From positions 440,137 through 504,136 of the forward strand of contig JANPWX010019240.1 of assembly GCA_024734555.1 (NCBI GenBank): 64,000 nucleotides of DNA. The letters are read 5' to 3'. The notes below the pieces were generated by a model. The model was not told where the DNA came from. It did no database searches and was given only the letters and a program-made list of their open reading frames with translations. Made by a program: the position numbers and the translations under genes. Below, piece after piece: positions 10,346 to 21,600 of the stretch; the first letter of the stretch is position 1; each line of letters opens with the position of its first letter. The DNA is from Trochalopteron elliotii (taxonomy: Eukaryota > Chordata > Aves > Passeriformes > Leiothrichidae).

Positions 10346-12729
10346 GTAGTGTTCTATGCATGAAACAATGAGGATTTCAGCTGCTCGCTCCTCATCAAAA
10401 GTCCGCTGGTGTAGGCAGTTCTAACAGTTCAGGCACCTGAAAAAATCTGAAGAGCATTTAACATTCATTTGTGCTTTTCCCACAAACATCTGGTTCTCCA
10501 TTTCAGTTACCTCTTCACTGAGCCTGTGCATGTTGAGAGATCTTCTGTGGCCAGTGGGCTATGAAAGGTGAAGCACTGGTATTAACTTACTGTCTGATTT
10601 CCTTGAGTAAGTTGTTACTGGTCTGAACTTCCTGCTGAGAAGACTCTTAAAGTCAGCAGCACAGGAATTTTTTCATGTGGAAAACAGGTAGGGTTTTGGG
10701 TTGTTTTGTTGTTGTTGTTGTAGGGGATTGATACAAAGATGAAGAAAACTAGCAGAAAACTGAATTGAGCAATTCAGCAACTTCTGGATGATTCTGTGGA
10801 AGATTTGCTTATCTTGCTCTCTAAATTTGTGTGTTCCCTCTCATTTCTGCTCCTGAATGTCATGTGACATAACACAGGTGGAGGAAAGTACTATTCATTA
10901 GGAGTTTTCAGTTAATTTTAGGCAATTAGATGTGGTCATCAAGTGTGATTAGGTACCTACCTCCTACAGAAATTCACATGTACAGTACAGTATGTCTTTG
11001 ATATCATGATGCATCTGTGTGAGAAAAGAGCTCAACACCATGACAGAATCCTATCTTAAACTTCAAATGAAAAGTAATTAATACTCAAACTATTTTGTGT
11101 CTTCTGAAAATGCAGTCCTACAGATACAGTTTTCTCCACCAAGACTTCAGAAAGAGTCTTTCTGAATACATTGTATGTAAATATTTATTTTTATTTATCA
11201 TGCTTTTGAAGAAAATATTAGTGTCAAGGATAAAACTGGAGAGTAAGGTATTGTTTGTAAGACTCATTTCTGCCTTGGTAGCTGCATAAGAGAACCAGCC
11301 TCTCTTTTTTTTTTTTTTTTCCTTACTCCAAGTGATTAGTTCCTGAATTGTGCACAATAGAGAGCTGTGCACAGCAGAGCTGTTTTCTGGGGCAGCTGTG
11401 GGGTAACATAAGTGCTGTGGAGTTGTTAGAGCTACACTGAAGAGAAAGAAAATGCTGCAGTGAGAGAGTAATGGGGAAAATACAGAAACATTTAACATAC
11501 TGTGTATGTTTAACATATTGCTGATTGTCCAGGCTTCCTGGTAATTTTGGTCTACTGTATTTACAAGCAGGCATTAGTGACTTGTCTGTGTACTGAAATG
11601 TGGCCTTCTCTGCATGGGGTAGGTTCATGGAAATAAAATACAGGGTTTTCAAACTACTGCCATGAACAATGTAACTGGAAACTGGAAAAAAGAATAACCA
11701 CTCTTTGGCCAAAACTGAGACAAGAAAGCAAGATTTAGCAGTATCTTCAAGAAATGGGTACTTTACTCTTCTGCACCTCTTAGAAGACCTGCTGGCCTCC
11801 TGTTTCTATCTTGGAAACCAAACTATGTAGAAATTTTGAATGAAAAGCAGTACAGAAAAACTTTAATTTGAAGAGGAAGGCTCTTCCAAATTGAAGTAAC
11901 CAGACAGTAAACTGAATTTTAAAACATTTTATTTTGGAGCAGGTACTCTGGAGAGATGCATTCTCATGTCAGTTCTTTCAACTTGTGTGTTGATAAGGGG
12001 ATCTGCAGCAAACTTGCTGCACTGGTAGCAGAAGCAAATGTGCCAATAAACAATAACTGTTGTAGAAAATACAGCATGTGCCCTCTGCCAGGCAGTGCTG
12101 CCCTACTACTGGTTGTTAGTGCAAGTGAGAAGCAGATCACTTGGATACAACTTTCTATAATTCTGTATTTTCATGTACAACTCATTACTCACATGAGTGA
12201 GCCCTTTTGTGGGTGCTTGAGAAGCATCTCAAAACTCATCAGCAGAGCTGAAGCATTCAAAGCTGCAGCTGGTGGCAAGAATTGGTGCCCTGAATATGTA
12301 AAGTGATATCTGAGTAAGTGGAGGGAATAAATCAGATTTCACAAATTCAGTACCATAAATTAATTGATTATTTTTGCAATTTATGCCTTTAAATTCCTTG
12401 TGCCTCACTTCCCCCTTCTGTACAGAGTGAGTTACACAATATCAGATTCCAGACAAACTGCAAAAAATACTCATTACTCTTCACAAAACTGGCAGACATA
12501 GTGATAAAAGCCCCAATAGAAAATCCCTTAAGAAAATGACTTCTGTTTTGTGCAGCGTTTCAGTGATACACAGTAAATAATACCTGTGCTTCCCCACCAG
12601 ATTGATTCTGAGCCTTTACCTAGTCAGAAACATCATCCATCACTCTCATAGATTAAAAACCAAGAAGAAGGAAAGCAGAGCGCAAAGTTACGGTGTCATG
12701 CCAGCAAACAATTTTTTTGTGAGTCTTCG

Positions 12730-13265
12730 CTTTCGTGTGTCCCTCTGCAGAGGGAGACGTTCAGGATTTGTGCTGGGGCGCCGGTCGCACGGTGGCAGCC
12801 TGGACCCGCGGGAGCCGCCGCCCCGGGCTCGCAGGAACTGCTGCCCACCCTGCCCTTCCCAGCATTTCTTTCCTAAACTATGTTTGCAGCAGAATTTCTG
12901 GTGATTTTTCACATCAAATTGTCGATAATTACGGGAGCATGAACACATTTCCGAGAGCAATAGGACTCACATTGTGTGAAGCCTGCGTGACTGAGCTGTC
13001 ATGTGAGCCAGAGTACAAAAATATTCTACTTGTGCATTAGGTGGTTTTGTACCACGGCTGCCGACTGTGATAAACTTTCAGCACCTTCCAAAGAACCGGG
13101 CAGCTTTCAGTACTCGTTACACCTTGATTGCTGCGAGCAGGATCCCGCAGGCAAGTGCGTGGAGCAAGGCCGTGCCTGCACTTCCTTACGTGTGGCACAG
13201 TGCGTGTGACGTGGGAGCCGACCCGAGGAAACACGGCAGAATTGCGCGATTCAGTCCTTTTTCCT
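12730..13265. promoter_or_regulatory. Isolated CpG-dense patch in the intergenic region, function unknown
   Basis: In 12731-12850 I count about 12 CpG in 120 bases, with further CpG clusters to about 13260, while the flanks are AT-rich with almost no CpG. There is no coding frame with a recognised domain and no match I know to a repeat. It could be an orphan CpG island, a promoter for an unannotated non-coding RNA, an insulator between the convergent genes, or a decayed insertion. Confidence 0.45.
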
Positions 13266-14309
13266 GCAAGTAATTTTCTCTTGAGCAGCCGTTTTAGGAT
13301 GTGCCATGGCTGAAGGCAGCAGTAACAAACAGAGGGGAGAAGGTATTCAGAGCACTGAGGATTGCAGTGGCCAGGACAGGGCTCTGCCCTGAAATCCTAA
13401 ATAAGCAGCACCAACTTTAGCCTCTTATGGCAGTTGCCTAATCTCCATTCTGAAAAAAGGCTTCAATTCTAATTAAAAAGAGTAGAAGATTTAGGTTTCT
13501 CGTATGTCTCAGAAGAATATATGTAGTCTGTAATTAATAATTTCCTAGTTTGGTTAACTGTTACCACCGACTGTTTTCTATGGAGAAAAATTACTCCACT
13601 GCATCTTCAAACCAGTACTTTGGCACAGTGCCCTGGAAGAATGCTGCCCAAACATCATCTGTATATTTTCTAAAAGCTGTACAGTGATATCAGGCAGAGC
13701 TTCACTCACAGGATGTCATGCTTCACATGTAACTCATTAATAAGAAACATGAGAGGAATTGAGATAAAGAAAAAAACAATAAAATAATATGCCTTCATGA
13801 CCTCTAGCATTTAGAAGAAATCTAGTAGTAGTATTTAGAAAAATCTAGTGCAGCTTCCAGACGGACTGCCATGCCCTGTCTCTCCAAAATATGTGTCTTA
13901 ACAATGCTGGCTGGATGTTCTTTCAGGTTTTTTTAGTCACCATGTCCAGAAACAGCAAGAAGTTTGCAGGTTTTGCTTGGATAAGTAGTCATCACTGTAG
14001 ATTTTAAATTCTCCCCTAGACTGTCAGCTCCCCTCTTTTTTCTGCCAGTAATGCTTAGCTATACAGCTAATTTTTCCCCATTACTGGAGAAGAGCCTAAA
14101 GAGCAGCTAGTGTAAATATTAGTAACAAATTTTGATAATTCACATAAAAATAAAAATATTTTCACATTTAAGAATTAAAAATCCCCAAAAAGTAAAGGCA
14201 AGTCAGGGTGCTGAAACTGTAGGGTTCACTAGCATCTGTTTTACATAGAAAATACTGTGGCTTAATTTCAACTCTTAATTTTAATTTACCTGAATAGTTG
14301 GTTCTGTTT

Positions 14310-14331
14310 GGGGCGGGGGGGGGGGGGGCGG
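14310..14331 (+). repeat. G-run with quadruplex potential
   Basis: GGGG, C, then fourteen Gs, C and GG. It is a homopolymer-type low-complexity tract in an AT-rich setting, and its length is prone to sequencing error. Confidence 0.8.
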
Positions 14332-15669
14332 TGTTACTAGTACAATACAGGAATCCACACAAATTCTGAACTATATGAACTATATAATGACACAGTCTTT
14401 AAAATTTTAAAGTATGTCCTAATGTGCAATTAAGTAATTAAATAATAAAGTTGCTTTTGAATTGCTCGACAGTGATGTTCCCCATCTTTTCATCTTCATC
14501 TCCAACTTTTACTGCTAAGACATACAAAGTCTTTCAAAAAAGTTTCCACATATATATTTGAATGGCAACATAAAAATCACCAAGCCCCTTCTCTGTAGCA
14601 CGACACATGGTTAACCTTAATACGTTGTAGTGTGACAGCCATTACTGACCTAAAGACTCTGATAAAACTTAAATAAATCTAGTTTTGGCAAGGAAGAAGC
14701 TTTTGCAATTTACCATTATGATCTATAAATCCTCATTAACTCTACAGTGCACTGCTTGATTAGAAAACTACTTAATCAAGGTGCTTCCCAAGGAATCAAT
14801 TTACACCTAATGATACTTGGTGGCAAGGACAGCTGCTTAATTGGGATTGTAATTTCAGTTAATTGGGACACCTTCACGTGAAGTGGGTGGCAACCTGTAT
14901 GTTACAGGTCAGTGCATGCTCCTCATGGCACCTTGCAGTTGGCCCTGTCTGCTTTTCCTGCAGGTTCACAAAAAGGGGCCAAAAATTACCCAACACCTCT
15001 TGCCAGTGGATCACAGCCACCTTCCCATACCTGTAAGACTTCCCATGGGCGAGACTATTTAAAACAGGGAGATGTTTAATATAGTACAGAAAGGTGCTTA
15101 GCTACTTGGTCAGCTTAATTTCCATGAAAATATTCAGCCCCTACAATAGCCAAGATTCTTCCTTCTTAAAAAGGCTTAAGAAAAGATTTATCAGCAACAC
15201 ATGGAAAGTAGTACCGTGTCTTTTAAATCTTAAAATGTGCAATTACATGTTGTTCATTAAAGCATAGTCTCATCTGGAACAAATGCTGAAAATTTAACTT
15301 AAACATGGTCTCCAAAGTTTAGACTGAATAACCAGAATTCAACATTTAATACAATAAATAATATTAGCACACAGAACCTGTTAGGATGGAGGATGGTCTG
15401 CTGGCATATTAAAATGAGAACAGTGATTCAGAAAGCTTGTATCCTCCTTTCTACATGAATTTTCCTATTGCAGTATGAAGTCTCTGGTACATTGTTTTCA
15501 TAAGATGTAGCTTTAGTAGGAGATAAAGAACATCCAACGCCTTCAAGCAGGTTCAGATGTTCTAATTTTGCCATTGCACCTGTACAAAATTAGAGCATGA
15601 AATGAGACGTGCTGAAATTTGATTGCTGTTGGAAAGGAGCTGGTTGCCTGTCCACGCAGTTACTAAAAA

Positions 15670-16197
15670 TGACAGAATGGCTTGAGTTGAAACTGACCTT
15701 AAAGATCACCTAATCCAACCCCTCTGCCATGGGCATGGACACATTCCACTGGACCAGGTAGTGCACAGCCCCATCCAACCTGGCCTTGAACACTTCCAGG
15801 GATGAGGCATCTACAGCTTCTCTGGGCAACCTGTGCCAGGGGCTCACCATGCTCAGAATAAAGAATTTCTCTCTAATATCCAATCTAAATCTCCTTTCAG
15901 TTTAAAACCATTGCCCCCTTGTCCTATCACTACAGTCTTCGGTAAAAAGTCTGTCTTTCTTATAAACCCACTCTAAGTACTCAAAGGCCAAAGTGAGATC
16001 TTTGGGGAGCCTTCTCTTGTCCAGACTGAAAATCTCCAACTCCAAGAGAGGCACTTCAGCCCTCTGGTCATCCTTGTGGCCTCTCTGGACCCACTTCAAC
16101 AGGTTCACATCCTTATTTTGGGGACCGCAAAGCCTGATGCAGCACTGCAGGTGTGGTCTCACCGGAGCAGAGCAGAATCTGCTTCCTCATCCTGCTT
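15670..16197 (-). mobile_element. CR1 LINE 3' fragment, antisense
   Basis: On the + strand the reverse complement of a CR1 3' end is clear: GACAGAATGGCTTGAGTTG, CCCCTCTGCCATGGGCATGG, CATCCAACCTGGCCTTGAAC, TTCTCTGGGCAACCTGTGCC, TTGCCCCCTTGTCCTATCAC and GGTGTGGTCTCACCGGAGCA in the expected order. It spans about 530 bases, is 5'-truncated and is better preserved than the 505-835 copy. The 86-codon minus-strand frame inside it is not a gene. Confidence 0.93.
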
Positions 16198-17800
16198 CTC
16201 TTTAGGCAGTCCAGGATTATTGTAGAGACCAATGTCTGAATTCCAGCGAGCTGAGATGATGGTTAAAGCTCAATTAATCTCAATTAATTTTAGCCTGCAC
16301 TTGCAATTAAACTGTTTGGCTGATTCCCTCTCAACAAAGCATTATCTAGAATTGGAGATACAGCTCAAATAAAGGAAAGGACAAAGAGGGAAGCTGCACA
16401 GTACTTCCATTGAGCTCTGCTAATGGAAGCAGACAACACCCATCATAACTTGGACATAAGGTGAGCTAACCAAATGTTAGAAAAATATACCCTTACTGAC
16501 TGCTTTTGAGAAAACCCTGAGATCTTTTAGTACTGATGGCATTTACATCACCTATGACAGCAATGTCACCACAGCCTTCTTAACTGCTGTCACTGGAAAC
16601 TTCCTTTAAACTAGTGACTTAGCATTTTTGCAGACAGCTTCAGAGGATTCTTCCCAACTAACTGATTTATTTTAATTCACATATAAAAGAATCAAGGCCA
16701 CAGCCAAAAATAATAATGCCTTGATTTTAAAAGTGAGAAAGAAACACACTATTTTCCTTGTAACATTAGGAAAACAAAAATTTGCAGGAGAGGAAGCAAC
16801 TTAAAAGCATGCACTAAATACATTTCACATGAAACTGTGCCTGTACTCCAGCATATCAGATGACTATCCTGGAGATTTTGCTACGTGAGAAAAGAAACCA
16901 GCTTGTAATGCATTTTAAGTTTGGGGTTTTGGCTGTTTATTTTTTAGGCTTTTTTTTCCTCCTCCCCAAAAAAAGGGGATTTATAAAATGATGCTGGGGG
17001 AAGAAGGCTTACCTTTTTCTCCACTATCACTACCCTTATTCCCCATAAACCTTGCAAAAGCACCACAAGGAGTTTATTTTCCAACCTCACTGCCTGCAGC
17101 AGCTTATTACAACACCTGCAATGACGATAATGAAAACTGTTTCATAAAACCCTGTGGCAATTACAGCTGTGTACACTCTGCTCATAATAGCAGTTTTAAA
17201 AGGACGTTAATTATGCTCTGATCCTCAAACTGGACTGATTAGTCATTATGATGTTACACAATGATTCACACTCCAGATGACTCATACAGAGAGGGTAATT
17301 ATCCAGCAGGACTTCCGTAAGTCTGCTGTTAAATGAGAGAGCTCATTACAGGACTGAGGGTTCCTGCTGAATCAATGAAAAAGGAAGTGTGGAGAAAAAA
17401 AGAAAATCAGTACTTCCAATCAGGTAGTATTACCATGCCTACCCTGACTAATTTGCATATGTAATTTGAGACACAGGTTTCCTCTTAGCTGTGACTATGT
17501 TTTTTATTAAGGAAATACCTTGCAGTTTTCTTATACAAGTAAAATGCCTTTTTAGATGCTTAAGGTTGACTTTGTACATGTTTGCAGATTATTAGTCTTA
17601 AAAAAGGAAAAAAAAAAAAAACAAACAACCTTGTGACATACCAAAATATTTTTTGTATCAGCTTCCATACAAAATAGCATTTTTCTTCTCTGCTGGTAAA
17701 ACACATTAGAATTTTTACTGTAATAAATGCCTCCTGTAGCTTTTACAAAAGTTGTATACAACAAAATGCAAGCAAAAATTCCAAAGTACACTCCGACAGC
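16198..17800. other. Intergenic region, right part
   Basis: No gene seen. AT-rich. The segment 17100-17350 has several TAAT-type homeodomain core sites and an AP-1-like TGACTCA, so it may be regulatory, but that is only a pattern. Confidence 0.4.
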
Positions 17801-18428
17801 CAATGCTCTGCGAATACTTTATTACACAAATTACATTCAGCTTCTGAAAATAGTGTTCTAACAGTGATACCATCTAAAAATAAGACATTCCAGAAACACA
17901 TCAAGTTAGGAAGAAGAAAAAAATTAAATAGAGACTTTTTTCTTTCCTTCAATGCAATATCATGTTAGTGATTTAAAAAAATAGAAGAAGACTTAGCAGC
18001 TTCATTTTCTTGTGGCACTGTATATTCTCTGTACTGCAACAGGTTAAGGACATTGAAGAGGAAAGGCACAAAACAGAAACTGGCAACTGAATAATTACGG
18101 AAAAATATTTTGATGAAGCAGATAGTAAGACTTATTTACAAGATCCCCATATTTGATGATAAAATACTACTGCTTTAAATCAGTCCTGCAATTAGAAGAC
18201 TTTGCTTTATTAGATGTTCACATAAAAACCAACGGCACTGATATGGAATTTCCATACACTCCTCCATTTAAAAAACATAATTAAAACCAAACAAAAACTA
18301 AAGGAACCAGTGTACAGCCCCACACAGACTAGAACGGCTTACAATTAAATACACAAGATCTTAAACGTGCTTAAGGGAAAAGGAATCTGACATTCTGAAC
18401 CATACAATGGAGAACGCAAATGTTGGTT
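17800..18428 (-). other. PAM: PAM 3' UTR (approximate end)
   Basis: AT-rich non-coding sequence after the PAM stop codon, running to the candidate AATAAA. The end is uncertain because several AATAAA sites occur. Confidence 0.45.
17818..17823 (-). terminator. PAM: Candidate PAM polyadenylation signal
   Basis: TTTATT on + is AATAAA on -. It lies about 610 bases after the PAM stop and is followed on the minus strand by a T/G-rich stretch (TGGCTGTCGGAGTGTAC). A second AATAAA at 17508-17503 could give a longer form. Confidence 0.4.
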
Positions 18429-18610
18429 TCAGGATGATGAAGGTGCTGGTGGCAGTGGAGATGCTGAACACTCTTCCTCGGAATCAGTGCCATCATCTTC
18501 ATCTTTTTCTTGGTCACTTCCTTCAGTGCTCAGCCGGTCAAACCCTTTCCGGCTGTAGCCTTTGTGACTTGCAAAGAAGTTCCCAAGGTTAATTCCACCA
18601 CCGCCTTTCC
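18429..18610 (-). CDS. PAM: PAM last coding exon and stop
   Basis: 182 bases, acceptor ttttcatag. It encodes INLGNFFASHKGYSRKGFDR, then LSTEGSDQEKDEDDG and a Pro/Ser end (APLPPAPSSS), then TGA at 18431-18429. The acidic, Ser-rich segment is the region that in mammals carries trafficking and phosphorylation sites. Confidence 0.97.
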
Positions 18611-21600
18611 CTATGAAAAGGAAAGAATTTTCACAAGGTTTGCTTTAACTGTAAGGGGGGAATAAAAATCTGTCTAATAATTAAACAGTATAGTGGTGAT
18701 TATTTTAAGTGTGCTTCCAGAAACTGTTTTTAAAGATTCAGCACATAAGCCACAAAAGCTAGGTGTATATATTAGGAAAGAAGAAGGAAATTCATCTTTG
18801 AAGTAGAAGTTTCAGACTTTGCTGTTTTAGCATCCATTATTTCATTAACTCTGCACAGGTTACTGATGTTCCTACCCATTTGCCCTTAGTTTCAAAGTGC
18901 TTCATTTCATTCACCAGATTCACAATAACTCATTATAGCTGCTGCTATCCCACTGGTAGTGACTCATCCTCTTTAGTGGGCAGATAATGACAGATGAAAG
19001 TTGTTGTAAAAGACATTTTCAAAAACCCCTGATCTTTGCCCCCAGCTCCTTCCTCTGAGAAAGTTCCATCAAATCTGTTATTCAACATGAATACAGGAAA
19101 AAAGCCTCCAGTTACTGCGTTTAAAAACATCTTCAGTGACTACTTACCTCTAAGTCTGCCTAAAATTCTCCCTGAACTAGAATCAAGTTTGTGTTCCCCA
19201 TCAGCTGAAAAATAAAGTAAATTTCAAAAATAAGCTAAACCCCCAATGTTCTGTGATCAAATAAGTACCTGTATTTTCTGATAAAAATCACAGGCATTCA
19301 ACAAACCAATCAGCAGCTCTAAGAAGCCATTTATGGCAGTACTGCAATCGACTAGAGTGTTAGCATATTTGATATGCTATCTAGCACATTTGGTATGCTA
19401 ACACTTTTGAATACAAAGAGTCACGAAGCTGTATGCTGAAATCTTCAAATAAAATACATCCAGTTCAGTTGCACAGCCATATTAGATTGCTAAATGGCCT
19501 ACTCTGCCACAGTAGGTCTTGACCAGTGCCAGAACTGTGCTGTCTACTCCACAGACATTTTCTTCTCTGGATGAAAGTATCTTGATAAAACAATTTCGTG
19601 ATACAATAACAAGTCTAGTGATCAAATGCCAATCACAGTCTGCCAATTTATGAAAAATAATGTTATTATACAATACAAATTTAGAATAATTTACATAACT
19701 TTTAAGTACCAATTAAAGCTTTCAGAGCTAGGAATTAAGGTAAATTATGGAAGCATGTCTGACTCACAGAATTGACTAGGTAGGAGAGAACAATAACAGG
19801 TAATCTCTTATAATGTTATCTGCTTTCATTTTGCTTGTATCTCTGTAATACCCATGGAGTCTTTTGTTCTTAGCAATTTAAAGATCCCATAATAAAAAAT
19901 CAAACTATGCTTGCGGTAATAAAATTTCTGAGTTCTAGACAATATAACATGAATTTATTCTAGTCATTTCTGAGATGCCAGTTTTTGCCTTGACACCAAT
20001 TAAAGGTTGTGATACATGCTCTGAAGAGGTGCTAGCTTGCTATGCACTATTAAAGGCTGAGGGGGCTGCAGGTGCTGTGTCCCTGCTGAGCTTTAGCTGG
20101 CATGCAGCACCACTGCAACTGCTCAGGAGTGCAAAGACACAGAGCTGCTCTCTTCATACCCTCACCCCATAGTGTTTGGTGATATCTGGAACTGGAATAA
20201 TAAAAACCTGTTCTCTAGAACAGTTACTCACAGTTATCTCCATAGACAGTTGTCTTCCTCCACCGAATAAATACTAAAATTGCTAGCAGGACAACAACAG
20301 GGATAACAAGAAGAGTTGTAATAAGAACAAACGAAACTCCAGTACTGCTGGCCTGTTGGACCAAGTGTTGCTTATCCATATTCTTTAAAAGGTCTGTTGA
20401 TTCTGGCTTGTTTTTCAATTTGGCTTCAGCAACTGCTTCTGATTCTTTAAAAAGAAAACAATTTCCATATGTAATCCATATTCATCAAGCAACACAGAAC
20501 AAGGTGTTACAGGAAACAACAAGCTAGGATACCTTAAATGCTTTGTAACAAGGAAACATGAGACAAACTCTTATGGAGACATTTTTGGCTTTTGCTGATG
20601 TTATCCCAAATAAAAGGAAGAGAAAGTCTGAATGATACCACTCACTAGCAAAGACTCCCTCCCCTTTTCTCAAATGAGGAAAGGAGATGTGTCAAACAGT
20701 CTTGTCCTAAAAAGTATCTACTATTTAAAAGATAGGAAATTACCCCAGTGATCCATTTTTGCAAATAATCATGTGGTGTAATATCAATTAGATATCTCCT
20801 TTTGATAAAAACACTTCCACAAGAAATACAGAAATCCAGTATATATCATATTATCATGAACAGAAAGGAAAAGTTCAAAGATTTTTCTAATAAAACTGTG
20901 ATAAAAGGTTAAATTTTCAGAACTGTTACATTTCATGAAGGAATTTTGGTTCTACAAATCTGGAGAGATTTCGAAAACTGCATCTAGTCATTCCTGACTA
21001 ATTTGTTAATTCTATACCTACCAGGAGAAAAACTATTTCAGGGAAAAACTTTTATGATGTATGCTTTGTAATAACTTTTTGTAAGTAAAACTGTCTAGCT
21101 ATATATTTTGAAGTCAGGCTGAACAGCGTATCTTAACAAGTGGCCGCATCACAAACACTCAATCAACTCTGTTTTGATTCTGTATCAAAATTAAAATGAT
21201 GTTCTACTCTGAAGGAAAAGCAAATGGCTCCATTTAAACTCAACATGAATTCAACGATAACAATATCATTGTTATTACAAGTACAAGGATAACAATGACG
21301 CAATGAAAACATGCTGTCTGTTCAAGAAGTAGTTACTGCTAAGGAAAATTTTCGTCCATCATCTTTCCCACCTGTGGGCAAAGCTGTAGTTCTCCATACA
21401 CTTCCCCCCATGTCACAGCAGTACAAGCTGTGTGACATGTTGTAACAGTCTGTCACCAGGAGGCTGTGAGAGTGCAGGCTACTCCTCTCCATTTATTAAG
21501 CATTTATTATGAGTCCATATGCATCCATTTATTATGAACACAAAGTCCATTGGCTCTTTTCTCCCAGGGGAGTTGAAAGATATTAATTTCAGCCTACCTA

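Larger units (their letters stand above)
10346..15660. other. GIN1-PAM intergenic region, left part
   Basis: No gene recognised. It is AT-rich with scattered short open frames that show no domain. It includes a short TTG-repeat run near 10705, a T-run at 11305-11320, the CpG-dense patch listed separately, and the G-run at 14310-14331. Confidence 0.5.

Noticed and set aside
11118..11712. Two overlapping 130-codon minus-strand frames in the intergenic region
   Set aside because: A poly-Lys run comes from a T homopolymer, there is no domain, and neither frame has splice or polyadenylation support.
11956..12306. 116-codon + strand frame
   Set aside because: It looks slightly protein-like but I recognise no family and see no promoter or splice support.
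15902..16162. 86-codon minus-strand frame
   Set aside because: It lies entirely inside the antisense CR1 3' fragment.
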